Shown here in pieces: positions 16,328 through 24,617 of a DNA stretch of 64,000 bases. Every line of letters begins with the position of its first letter. The first letter of the stretch is position 1. The notes beneath the pieces were generated by a model that was given only the letters and a program-made list of their open reading frames with translations, was not told the DNA's origin and made no database searches. The DNA comes from Arthrobacter yangruifuii (GTDB taxonomy: Bacteria; Actinomycetota; Actinomycetes; Actinomycetales; Micrococcaceae), in the NCBI RefSeq assembly GCF_009192775.1, contig NZ_VTFX01000005.1, forward strand, positions 124,001 to 188,000, given 5' to 3'. A program made the position numbers and the translations under genes.

Positions 16328-17059
16328 ATGACTGATCGCAGGCTAGTGGTGGTGTCCGGCGGGTTGGGCGTTCCGTCGTCGTCGCGGATGCTCGCCGACG
16401 CCCTGGCAGCGGCCTCCCGGGCCGAAATCGAAGCAAGCGGTCTGAGTGCGGCGGTGAGCACCTTCGAACTCCGGGAATATGCGGTGGACATTGCCAACAC
16501 GATGGTCACCGGTTACGCCCCTCCCCGGCTGGAAGCGGCCATCAATGAACTGGCGGCCGCCGATGCACTCATTGCCGTGTCGCCCGTCTTCACGGCCTCC
16601 ATGAGCGGCTTGTTCAAATCCTTCTTTGATGTCATCGACAACTCGGCACTGGACGGCAAACCCGTGCTGATCGGTGCCACCGGCGGCAGCCCCCGCCATT
16701 CCATGGTGCTGGACTATTCGATGCGCCCCATGTTCAGCTACCTCCGCGCCCGGACGGCCCCCACCGCCGTTTACGCCGCGCCGGGCGACTGGGGTGAAGG
16801 CGAAGCCGGCGCCGTTTCCCTCGATCAGCGCGTCCGCCGCGCCGCCGGTGAACTTGTTGCCCTGATGGGGGACCTCCCTGAGCAGCCAGGCCGCCCTTCC
16901 CGGGATGCCCGCCCGGCATCCGCCCTGCCGTCGCCGGCCCAAACGTCGTCGGCACAAACGTCGCCCGCGCAAACGTCGCCCGCGCAAACGTCGCCGACAC
17001 AGGCGTCGCCCGCGCAGTCCCTGCCGTTCGAAGAGCTGCTGGCCAGGATCCGCAAGTAG
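16328..17059 (+). CDS. NADPH-dependent FMN reductase (CE1759 type)
   Basis: 243 residues. The flavodoxin-like core has VVVSGGLGVPSSSRMLAD (about 6-23) as the phosphate-binding loop and SPVFTASMSGLFKSFFDVID (near 84-103), the FMN reductase signature. It supplies reduced FMN, usually to a partner monooxygenase that is not encoded nearby. Residues about 195-230 form an odd Ser/Thr/Pro/Gln linker of repeated AQTSP pentapeptides encoded by a 15-bp DNA repeat at about 16936-17010. AAGGAGA precedes ATG 16328; the frame is open further upstream but lacks family sequence. Confidence 0.88.
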   Translation: MTDRRLVVVSGGLGVPSSSRMLADALAAASRAEIEASGLSAAVSTFELREYAVDIANTMVTGYAPPRLEAAINELAAADALIAVSPVFTASMSGLFKSFFDVIDNSALDGKPVLIGATGGSPRHSMVLDYSMRPMFSYLRARTAPTAVYAAPGDWGEGEAGAVSLDQRVRRAAGELVALMGDLPEQPGRPSRDARPASALPSPAQTSSAQTSPAQTSPAQTSPTQASPAQSLPFEELLARIRK

Positions 17060-17156
17060 CCCCTGTGCGCGGCAGACCGCTCCGGCATCTGCCGGAGTGG
17101 TGTGCCGCGCGACTATACTTCTGGGACTGCCAGCCGATGCCGAACGGGGTCCGTTC

Positions 17157-18074
17157 ATGGAACCGAAGATTGCAGTCCTTCCGGAGCCACGCGGTGACCT
17201 GGTGTCCGCGGTCCAGGCCGGCGGAGGCGTCGTTGAGCCGGTTTCGAAGGCAACCCGCGGGCTGGTCCTGACCGAAGGACTGGACGGGAACACGCTGGAA
17301 ACGCTCCTGGCCGAATATCCCGGCATTGCCTGGATCCAGCTTCCGCTGGCAGGTGTGGACCAATACGAAGACCTGATGCAGCGCTATCCGGACCGCCAAT
17401 GGACCAGTGGCAAGGGCGCCTTCGGGCAGCCGGTGGGGGAGTTTGCCCTGGCCCTGATCCTTGCGGTGCTGCGTGGCGTGGATGCGTTCGCCCGTGCACA
17501 AAGCTGGGGCAGCCCGCAGGGCACCTCGCTGCACGGTAAGCGGGTGGTGATTGTGGGGGCCGGTGGTGTGGGACGGGAAATCCTCCGGCTGGTATCGGCT
17601 TTCACGGAACACATCACGGTGGTCCGTGCGCATCCTGAGCCGGTGCCGGGAGCGGAAAAAACCGTGACCGACGACGGCCTGGATGAAGCACTGCGGGATG
17701 CGGATGTCCTGGTGCTGGCTGCGCCGATGACCGCCGAAACCGCACGCCTGATCGATGCCCGCCGTCTGGCTCTCCTGCGGCCGGAGGCGTTCCTGGTAAA
17801 TATTGCGCGCGGCCCGATGGTAGACACCGGTGCCCTGGTCGCCGCACTGGCAGAGGGAAGGCTTGCCGGGGCAGCCCTTGATGTCACGGACCCGCAGCCC
17901 CTGCCGGACGGGCATCCCCTCTGGTCCGAGCCCCGGGCCCTGATCACGCCGCATACGGGCGAAACCCCGGACATGATCCGACCGCTGCTTGCGGCCCGGG
18001 TGGAGCGCAACGTCCGCAACCTCGGGACGGGGTTTCCCCTGGAGGGTCGGGTGGACGTCCGGGCCGGCTACTGA
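17157..18074 (+). CDS. D-isomer-specific 2-hydroxyacid dehydrogenase, NAD-binding
   Basis: 305 residues. The NAD motif GAGGVG is at 134-139. Catalytic Arg218 lies in NIARGPMVD and His266 in ITPHTGET. The usual catalytic Glu of the DVTEPEP motif is Asp245 here (LDVTDPQPLP), a conservative change seen in some GhrA-like enzymes. The protein is short at the N-terminus, as in the GhrA subgroup, which reduces glyoxylate or hydroxypyruvate. ATG 17157 places the first strand (KIAVLPEP) correctly. Stands alone, 97 bp after the FMN reductase on the same strand. Confidence 0.87.
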   Translation: MEPKIAVLPEPRGDLVSAVQAGGGVVEPVSKATRGLVLTEGLDGNTLETLLAEYPGIAWIQLPLAGVDQYEDLMQRYPDRQWTSGKGAFGQPVGEFALALILAVLRGVDAFARAQSWGSPQGTSLHGKRVVIVGAGGVGREILRLVSAFTEHITVVRAHPEPVPGAEKTVTDDGLDEALRDADVLVLAAPMTAETARLIDARRLALLRPEAFLVNIARGPMVDTGALVAALAEGRLAGAALDVTDPQPLPDGHPLWSEPRALITPHTGETPDMIRPLLAARVERNVRNLGTGFPLEGRVDVRAGY

Positions 18075-18106
18075 GACCAGCCATGCCCACCCGCTGTGCC
18101 TACAGC

Positions 18107-18559
18107 TCAGGTGTCCACGCGGGGGCCGGATGCGACGTCGCCGTCCCAGCCGAGGTTGCCGGCCATGCGCTGCAGGGCCGTGAGCAGTGCCGCATATTCC
18201 GCTTCGGTAATATTTTCCGTCATGAGTTGCCGGATGCGGTCCACCGCACCGCGGAGGTTTTCCAGGCTCCTGCTGCCGAGGTCGGTGAGATGGTACTGGC
18301 CATCCTGGAGCAGCACCCATCCGGATTCGCGCAGCTCTTCGATGAGCTCCGCAGACGTGCCGGTCTCCACCGCCGGGAAGAACGGACGCAGCCCGTCCGA
18401 CAACTCCTTGGAAGTGGCAGGCCCTTCCACCAGCAGGTTCATCATCTGCCATTGCCGGCGGGTGACGCCGTGCTCTTCAAAGCTGGCGACAAATTGGTCA
18501 TCGACCAGCTGGTCGACGAGTTTGAGCCAGAATCCGATGGGCCGTTCCTGATTCGCCAT
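18107..18559 (-). CDS. MarR-family winged-helix regulator
   Basis: 150 residues. The winged helix spans about 35-100 (VTRRQWQMMNLLVEGPATSKELSD, later GWVLLQDGQYHLTDLG as the wing). The wing is unusually neutral, lacking the DxR motif of classical MarR proteins, so DNA affinity or geometry may differ. It lies 32 nt tail-to-tail from the hydroxyacid dehydrogenase and downstream of the small cysteine-rich gene. Target unknown. Confidence 0.78.
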   Translation of the reverse strand: MANQERPIGFWLKLVDQLVDDQFVASFEEHGVTRRQWQMMNLLVEGPATSKELSDGLRPFFPAVETGTSAELIEELRESGWVLLQDGQYHLTDLGSRSLENLRGAVDRIRQLMTENITEAEYAALLTALQRMAGNLGWDGDVASGPRVDT

Positions 18560-18665
18560 CACTCCACTGTACAAATCAAACCCCGTGCAGGGAATGGCAG
18601 CGGTACAGGCATCTGGCGCAGTCGAGGTGGGTTTGGGGCTGCGCCGGACCAGGCGGGGGTTTTGC

Positions 18666-18926
18666 TCAGTCGAAGCGGGCCTGGGTGCCGCACCGGGGGC
18701 AGGGCGCGGACCGGGCGAGGTCCAGGCACACCGCACACACGGGAAGGTCCCCGGTATCGTCCTGCAGCGGACGGTTGGGCATCTGTTTGCCGCAGTAGGG
18801 GACCGGGCGGCGTGCACGGCTGCGTGCCCGACGCTTGCAGGGGGTGCAGAAAACGTGCACCAGATCGTCTTCATCCTTGGGGCGGGTCCCGGCCGGCCGG
18901 ACCAGCGTTGATTCCTGGACGCTCAT
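18666..18926 (-). CDS. Small cysteine-rich, probable zinc-ribbon protein
   Basis: 86 residues. Cysteines are arranged as CTPC, then YCGKQ, then CAVC and CPRC near the C-terminus, enough for two zinc sites. A basic stretch (KRRARSRARR) between the first pairs suggests nucleic acid contact. AAGGAAAG precedes ATG 18926. It follows the SNF2 helicase on the same strand after 217 bp. The family is not recognised; a role with the helicase is speculation from position. Confidence 0.6.
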   Translation of the reverse strand: MSVQESTLVRPAGTRPKDEDDLVHVFCTPCKRRARSRARRPVPYCGKQMPNRPLQDDTGDLPVCAVCLDLARSAPCPRCGTQARFD

Positions 18927-19143
18927 TGTCTTTCCTTGGTACGCATGTTGCTCGACCCGCGGCCGTCCGACGGCGGAAGCGGGCCCTGTTTCCAAGGTAA
19001 TCGGTTCCACGGGCCATGGAATCCGGCCGGTCCGGCGCCGGCGCGGGATTGAGCGGCTGTCCGCGGACACAGGGTGCCCGAATTCACGTCCGGAACCGCT
19101 GCAGGTACCGGTCCGTTACCGCAGCGGTTCCAGCGCAGGTCCG

Positions 19144-22100
19144 CTACTGCAGCAGTGACCGGATGTCGTCGGCGGTGAGCGCGGAGCTGAACACGGCGTC
19201 GTCGTCCATGACCGAACTGAACAGCTTGGCCTTTTGCTCCTTGAGCGCCATGACCTTTTCCTCGATGGTGTCCCGGGCCACCATTCGGTAGACCATCACG
19301 TTGTTCTTCTGCCCGATCCGGTGCGTCCGGTCCACCGCCTGCGCCTCCGCCGCCGGATTCCACCACGGATCTAGCAGGAAGACGTAGTCCGCCTCCGTCA
19401 GATTCAATCCGAATCCGCCCGCCTTGAGGCTGATCAGGAACACAGGGACCACGCCGTCCTTGAAGGAGGCAATCACTTCGGCACGGTTGCGCGTGGAGCC
19501 GTCGAGGTAGGCGTATTTGATGCCCGCCGCGTCGAGGCGTTCGGCAGCCTTCTTCAGGAAGGATGTGAACTGGCTGAAGATCAGGGCGCGGTGGCCTTCG
19601 GCGGTGATGTCTTCGAGCTGGTCAAAGAGCACGTCCAGCTTGGCCGAGGGCACGCCCTCGTATTCCTCCGCCTCGACGAGTGAGGCATCCAGGCTGAGCA
19701 TCCGCAGCAGGGTGAGGGAGCGGAACACGATCATCCGGTTCCGGTCCATGTCCTGGATCAGGCCCATCAGCTTCTGGCGTTCGCGCTGCAGATGGGTCTC
19801 GTAGATCTTGCGGTGCTTGGGATGCAGTTCCACCTCGAGGACCTGTTCCTGCTTTTCCGGCAGGTCCTTGGCCACGGCTTCCTTGGTACGGCGCATCAGC
19901 AGCGGTCGAATGCGCCGCCGTAGACGGGACAGCAGGTCGGGGCTGTCGCCGCGTTCGATGGGCCGCTGGTACTCATCGGCAAACCTGCGGGCAGAGGGGA
20001 ACAGTCCCGGGGCCACAATGGCGAACAACCCCCAGAGCTCCATCAGGTTGTTTTCCATCGGGGTGCCGGTGATGGCCAGCTTGAAGGGAGCGGGCAGGTC
20101 CCGGGCGCACTGGTGGACCCGGGTGACCCGGTTCTTGACGAACTGTGCCTCGTCCAGGATCAGGCCGTCCCACTCCAGCTTCCGGTAGGAGGCGAAGTCC
20201 AGGCGGAACACGGCATAGGAGGTGAGGACGACGTCGGCGCCTGCCACCACCTCTGCCAACGGCACCTTGGACTTGCCGGTGGTATCGGAAACCGAGACCA
20301 CCTTCAGTCCCGGGGTGAAGCGGGCCGCTTCGGAGGCCCAGTTGGGGACCACCGAGGTGGGTGCCACCACCAGGAACGGATGCGCCGGTGCACTTGGGCG
20401 CTGCTCCCGGGCATGGGCAAGCAGGGCCAGGGTCTGCAGGGTCTTGCCGAGCCCCATGTCATCCGCGAGGATCCCGCCCAGGCCATGGTTCCAAAGGAAC
20501 GCCAGCCAGTTGTACCCTTCATGCTGGTACGGCCGCAGGTTAGCCTGCAGCCCGGCCGGCAGCGGCACCGGGTCCACGGATTCCAGGTCCAGCAGCGCCG
20601 AAACGGATTCGCGCCACGCAGCGGCTTCCTCGGTTTCCTCCGCCAGCTCCTGAAGCTCGGACCACAGCCCGGCCTGGTACCGGCTGATGGACAGTTCCCC
20701 GGTATCCCATTCCTGCAGGCCCTGGGCCTCGTTGATCAGCGCGTGCAGGTGCTCAAACTCGGGACGGTCCAGGGAGAGGTAGGTGCGGTCCACCAGCAGC
20801 AGTTTGGTTTTGCCTTGGGCGATGGCCTTGAAGATGTCCGCGAACGGCACCAGCCGTCCCTCCACGGTCACCATCACGGCCAGATCGAACCAGTCGCGGC
20901 GTTCGGTCTCCACCGTGGTGATTTTCAGCTTCGGTGCCTCGAGCAGCTCGCGGTAATCGGGCCGTGTGCCGGAGATGTCCACCTGGACGCCGTCGAGCTT
21001 CTCGAGCTCCGGCAGGACATGTTCGGTGAACTCGGCAGCCTCGATGCCGCGCAGCGTCCGGTCGCGGGGTACGGCCTGCAGTGTTTTCCCCACGGCGGCC
21101 ACGAGTTCCGCCTCCGCGGGGATGTCCCGGTAGGAGGTGTCGACGTCGTCCGCTGACCCGCCGGTCTTTGGTGCCCGGGTAAACGGCAGCCGGGTGGAGG
21201 AGCTTCCGTGCCGGTAGGCCCAGTTCCAGGTCAGGGTCAAGGAGTCCTCGGGGCCGAACGCGGCGGTGAGCACCAGGACCGGCGGCTCGATCTCCGGGAA
21301 CTCCACCGAGTCATCGCTGCTGGTGACCGGCAGTACCTGCCGCAGCCGGGGGTAAAACTTCTCCAGAAACACCGGAGCGTCCGCCTTCGGCACCATCACC
21401 GGAGCGCCCTGCAGCAGCAGGCCCTTGTCCTGTTCCGTGAGGGTTTTTGCAGTGGGCGCGAGGGTAATGGTGTTCTGCGGCGACCGGAGGTAAATCCCGT
21501 GGTTGCCGATGATGCCGGCGTCCTCCAGCGGTACCTGCGCGCCGTCCACTTCGAGCGTCGGCAGCAGCTGCAGCGGCCCCGGAGTGTCCCCGCCTGCGGC
21601 CCGGACATCCAGGGACAGGGTGGCCAGCTTGCCCACCCGGACAGCAGTGTCTTTTTTGGTGCCGACAAACGGAATGCCCAGCCGGACGGCCTCTTCCAGC
21701 AGTTGCCAGAGCAGGGGATTCGCGAAGTCGTCCAGGTACAGCCAGGAATCGTTCTGCCCGAAGTAATTCACGCCGTTGGAACGGTGCAGGGAGGGGAACT
21801 GCGAGAACCAGCGGTGCTGGTCCGGGTCCAGCCGCAGCCCGTAGGTCTGGTAGCTGATATTGCTCCAGGCGAGGTTGTTCTTGACCCAGTTGCCCTTGGC
21901 GTTGCGTACGACGGGGCGGACACCGAGCCGGAACGGGGTGGCCCGGTGCAGGCTCCGCGGGGTGGGTGTGCCCCAGCGGGACGCCGCGGCTGCGGCCACG
22001 TTCCGCAGTTCGAACTGCAGTGCCAGGGGCGTGGTTTCGGCGGGCCTGGTGCTGTCTGCATGATCTGCATCAATGAGGGTCTGCAGTGATTGCTGCCAGG

Positions 22101-22455
22101 CCGGTACGGCCGGACGGGCGGCCGGAGCAAAGAGTTCCTGCCGGGAAATCAGATGCTCGGTGTTGCTCTGCAGGGCTGCTGCGGCCACGTGCTTGCAGTC
22201 AAAGCCCAGCGGGCAGCTGCAGTGGTTATCCAGCAACCGGTAGTCGCCCTGGCGTTTGGCGCCGAGCTGGAGCAGCGTCCGATAGGGAACAGCCGCGCTG
22301 CCACGGACCTGCGCGCGCAGTACCTCAGCTTCGGCATCCCACTCCAGGGCCTCCACGGCGCCGCCTTTGGCGTAGGTCTGACCCCGCTGGAAGGCCGAAC
22401 CGCCGACCACGCGGATGACGTCGGTGACGTCTACGAGGGGAGGGGTTTCGAGCAT
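19144..22455 (-). CDS. SNF2-family DNA translocase with N-terminal SWIM zinc finger
   Basis: 1103 residues. The SWIM motif CxCx5CxH is complete (Cys79, Cys81, Cys87, His89). Residues about 100-620 contain a large bacterial SNF2 accessory region. The ATPase follows: motif I DDMGLGKT near 665-672, motif II LDEAQ near 766-771, motif III TGTPMENNLMELW near 800, and motif VI TDRTHRIGQ-type (DRTHRIGQKN) near 1040-1049. All catalytic residues are present. It would translocate on duplex DNA and remodel bound protein or aid repair. ATG at 22455; codon use is like its neighbours. The widespread actinobacterial SWIM-SNF2 protein is its nearest known type. Confidence 0.92.
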   Translation of the reverse strand: MLETPPLVDVTDVIRVVGGSAFQRGQTYAKGGAVEALEWDAEAEVLRAQVRGSAAVPYRTLLQLGAKRQGDYRLLDNHCSCPLGFDCKHVAAAALQSNTEHLISRQELFAPAARPAVPAWQQSLQTLIDADHADSTRPAETTPLALQFELRNVAAAAASRWGTPTPRSLHRATPFRLGVRPVVRNAKGNWVKNNLAWSNISYQTYGLRLDPDQHRWFSQFPSLHRSNGVNYFGQNDSWLYLDDFANPLLWQLLEEAVRLGIPFVGTKKDTAVRVGKLATLSLDVRAAGGDTPGPLQLLPTLEVDGAQVPLEDAGIIGNHGIYLRSPQNTITLAPTAKTLTEQDKGLLLQGAPVMVPKADAPVFLEKFYPRLRQVLPVTSSDDSVEFPEIEPPVLVLTAAFGPEDSLTLTWNWAYRHGSSSTRLPFTRAPKTGGSADDVDTSYRDIPAEAELVAAVGKTLQAVPRDRTLRGIEAAEFTEHVLPELEKLDGVQVDISGTRPDYRELLEAPKLKITTVETERRDWFDLAVMVTVEGRLVPFADIFKAIAQGKTKLLLVDRTYLSLDRPEFEHLHALINEAQGLQEWDTGELSISRYQAGLWSELQELAEETEEAAAWRESVSALLDLESVDPVPLPAGLQANLRPYQHEGYNWLAFLWNHGLGGILADDMGLGKTLQTLALLAHAREQRPSAPAHPFLVVAPTSVVPNWASEAARFTPGLKVVSVSDTTGKSKVPLAEVVAGADVVLTSYAVFRLDFASYRKLEWDGLILDEAQFVKNRVTRVHQCARDLPAPFKLAITGTPMENNLMELWGLFAIVAPGLFPSARRFADEYQRPIERGDSPDLLSRLRRRIRPLLMRRTKEAVAKDLPEKQEQVLEVELHPKHRKIYETHLQRERQKLMGLIQDMDRNRMIVFRSLTLLRMLSLDASLVEAEEYEGVPSAKLDVLFDQLEDITAEGHRALIFSQFTSFLKKAAERLDAAGIKYAYLDGSTRNRAEVIASFKDGVVPVFLISLKAGGFGLNLTEADYVFLLDPWWNPAAEAQAVDRTHRIGQKNNVMVYRMVARDTIEEKVMALKEQKAKLFSSVMDDDAVFSSALTADDIRSLLQ

Positions 22456-22550
22456 GGTTTTATCGTCTCATGCAGTACTGACGGTTCCGTTTTCGGGCTC
22501 CGCGGGAGGATTTGGCGCGGCCCGGCAGATGCTGTTTAGGATAGTAGTTG

Positions 22551-22576
22551 CGCGGATCACAACGGCGTGATCTGCG
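22551..22576. promoter_or_regulatory. Inverted repeat between the GntR gene and the SNF2 gene
   Basis: CGCGGATCAC and GTGATCTGCG flank a 6-nt centre; arms match at 9 of 10 positions. It lies 96 bp upstream of the helicase start and 67 bp beyond the end of the GntR gene. It could be an operator for the helicase promoter or a factor-independent transcription end for the acid-sugar operon; no T-run favours the operator reading. Confidence 0.4.
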
Positions 22577-22642
22577 TGTCAACGCTTTCCCTGCCTGCAG
22601 CTCCCCAGTCTGCCCGCTCTCCGGGCTGCGCCGTCCGTGGCT

Positions 22643-23554
22643 CTACGCCCTCGGGAGCCTCTCCAGGTTGCCGGCCAGGCGCAGCAGCTCAGCTCCAAGC
22701 ATTCGGGCCTGCCCGGCAACCGCGCCGGCGTCGGCGCCATCCTCCGGAGGGCCTGCAACGTCAGCGGTCGCGGCCGGCACCGGGCCGGCACCGGCCGGCT
22801 GCTGCGCGGTTGGATCGGACTCCACATTGATGTCGAAAACGACATGGTCCGGATGGTGCCAAGTGGAAAACACCTCGACGGCTCGTCCGTCGGCGTCATA
22901 GCTGGTTCCCTCCAGCAGGAGGACAGGCGAGGACGGCTTCAGCCGTAGCAGCGACGTCAGATCCCGGTCGCCGGGCACTGCACGGATCTGGCGTTTGCCG
23001 GAAACTATCTCCACACCGAACACCGCGTGCATTACGGCGTGAAGTGAGGAATCCGTCAGGTCGGCAGCGGTGAGGGAAGCGAACTGGGGCAGCGGGAGCC
23101 ACGTGTGGATGACCGCTATATGGACCCCGTCAGCCGTCCTGAGCCGCTCGATGGCCAGGACCTGCGGGGATTCCAGCACCGACGTCGCCGCATTCGACTC
23201 CTGCACGCTAAGCGACAGGACCTCCGTGCCTACGGCCGCTCCCGTACCGGCAACCTGCGTTGAGAGGCCCGAGGTCCGATGCACCAGCCGGTGGTGTTCG
23301 CGGCGGGGGGCCACCGTACTTCCCCGGCCGCGGCCGCGCAGGATGAGCCCGTCCGCTTCAAGCGCTCCAAGGGCCTGCCGGACAACTGAGCGGGAAACAC
23401 CGAAACGCGCCTGCAGCTGTGCCTCGCTGGGCAGAGAAGTCCCCGGAGGCAGGGAATGATTCATGATTTGTGCGCGCAGGTGCTCACGGAGCTGCAGGTG
23501 GAGCGGCTCGTTGCCTCCCAGAGCGCGTCCCGGGTCGTCAGTCGTATGCATCAC
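22643..23554 (-). CDS. GntR-family regulator (HutC/UTRA subfamily) of the acid-sugar operon
   Basis: 303 residues. The winged helix is at about 15-80 (PLHLQLREHLRAQI, then SEAQLQARFGVSRSVVRQALGALEADGLI). The UTRA ligand-binding domain spans about 95-235 (TWLPLPQF, LEGTSYDADGRAVEVF). The final 65 residues are an Ala/Gly-rich extension with a short amphipathic end, not usual for the family. GTG 23554 or the adjacent ATG 23551 is the start. It is the last gene of the operon, so it likely autoregulates through the inverted repeat upstream of the permease. Confidence 0.85.
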   Translation of the reverse strand: MMHTTDDPGRALGGNEPLHLQLREHLRAQIMNHSLPPGTSLPSEAQLQARFGVSRSVVRQALGALEADGLILRGRGRGSTVAPRREHHRLVHRTSGLSTQVAGTGAAVGTEVLSLSVQESNAATSVLESPQVLAIERLRTADGVHIAVIHTWLPLPQFASLTAADLTDSSLHAVMHAVFGVEIVSGKRQIRAVPGDRDLTSLLRLKPSSPVLLLEGTSYDADGRAVEVFSTWHHPDHVVFDINVESDPTAQQPAGAGPVPAATADVAGPPEDGADAGAVAGQARMLGAELLRLAGNLERLPRA

Positions 23555-23591
23555 AACCCATTATGGCCGACCCGGGACGGGGATTCGGCGT

Positions 23592-24617
23592 CTACTTCTG
23601 CTGCGCCGTCCGCCAGACGTGCTCCCACCCGGGCGCCAGCGCGGCTGCACGTCGGAGGGAGAGGACAAGGCTCGTTTCCCGGGCAATTCCCTTTCCGGCG
23701 ATATCGAAGGCGGTGCCGTGGTCTACGGACACGCGCACCACCGGCAGGCCCACGGTGATGTTGACGCCGTCGTCGCCGTACACGGCTTTGAACGGCGCGT
23801 GGCCCTGATCGTGGTAACAGGCAATCACCATGTTCCACTTACCGTTCACGGCGGCAGGAATGAGGGCATCGGCGGGCAGCGGTCCCGAAACGTTGATTCC
23901 TGCCGCGCGCGCAGCTGCTACGGCCGGTGCCAGGATGTCAGCATCCTCGTCGCCGAAGAGCCTGTTTTCACCGGCATGCGGATTCAGGCCGGCCAGGCCG
24001 ATGGGCTCGTCCGGCCGCCCCAGGGCCTTCGTGAAGGCGCTCACCAGTTCAATGACGTTACCCGTCCGCTCCGGGGTGATGTCATCGATGGCCCGGCGCA
24101 GGGAGACGTGGGTGGTCAGATGGAAGAAGTACAGGTCGCCGGCGGACAGGACGAGGCTGAAGTTCTCCACCCCGAATTCATGGGCGAGCAATTCCGTATG
24201 GCCCGGCCATTTGTGTCCGCCCGCGTGCATGGCTGCCTTGTTCAAGGGGGCGGTCACGATGCCCTGGACCTTGCCTTCGCGGGCCAGCCGGCAGGCTTCG
24301 ACCACAAAGCGGTAGGAGGCATCACCGGCGACGGGGCTGAGCTCTCCCAGCGGAACATCCGCCAGGGACGGACCCGTTTGCAGGAGTTCAATGGTGCCGG
24401 GCTTATTGGTGGCGTCCTCAACGGATTCCAGGACATGGACCACATCCGGGTCCCCGCCGACGTTGACTACTCCTGCGCGCATGGCCGCCTCGTCACCGAT
24501 CACGATGGGTGTGCATTCAAGGCGCAGATCGTCGTGTCCGAGGAGGGCTTTTGCCGTAATCTCCGGACCGATTCCCGCTACGTCGCCGAGGGTTACGGCC
24601 AGGACGGGGTTGCTCAT
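23592..24617 (-). CDS. pdxA2: PdxA2-type 4-phospho-D-threonate 3-dehydrogenase
   Basis: 341 residues, full length for the PdxA family. Metal-binding histidines equivalent to E. coli PdxA His166, His211 and His266 are His170 (FHLTTHVS), His214 (LNPHAGE) and His269 (CYHDQGHAPFK). GDVAGIGPEITAKAL (11-25) and GHTELLAHEFG are also conserved. PdxA2 enzymes oxidise 4-phospho-D-threonate (or the erythronate isomer), and the product decarboxylates to dihydroxyacetone phosphate. ATG overlaps the kinase stop by 4 nt. A true vitamin B6 PdxA is unlikely because the partner gene is a DUF1537 kinase. Confidence 0.88.
   Translation of the reverse strand: MSNPVLAVTLGDVAGIGPEITAKALLGHDDLRLECTPIVIGDEAAMRAGVVNVGGDPDVVHVLESVEDATNKPGTIELLQTGPSLADVPLGELSPVAGDASYRFVVEACRLAREGKVQGIVTAPLNKAAMHAGGHKWPGHTELLAHEFGVENFSLVLSAGDLYFFHLTTHVSLRRAIDDITPERTGNVIELVSAFTKALGRPDEPIGLAGLNPHAGENRLFGDEDADILAPAVAAARAAGINVSGPLPADALIPAAVNGKWNMVIACYHDQGHAPFKAVYGDDGVNITVGLPVVRVSVDHGTAFDIAGKGIARETSLVLSLRRAAALAPGWEHVWRTAQQK

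Noticed and set aside
16734-18452. 572-residue minus-strand frame across two plus-strand genes
   Set aside because: It spans the spacer and parts of two well-supported enzymes and the MarR gene, which real genes would not allow.
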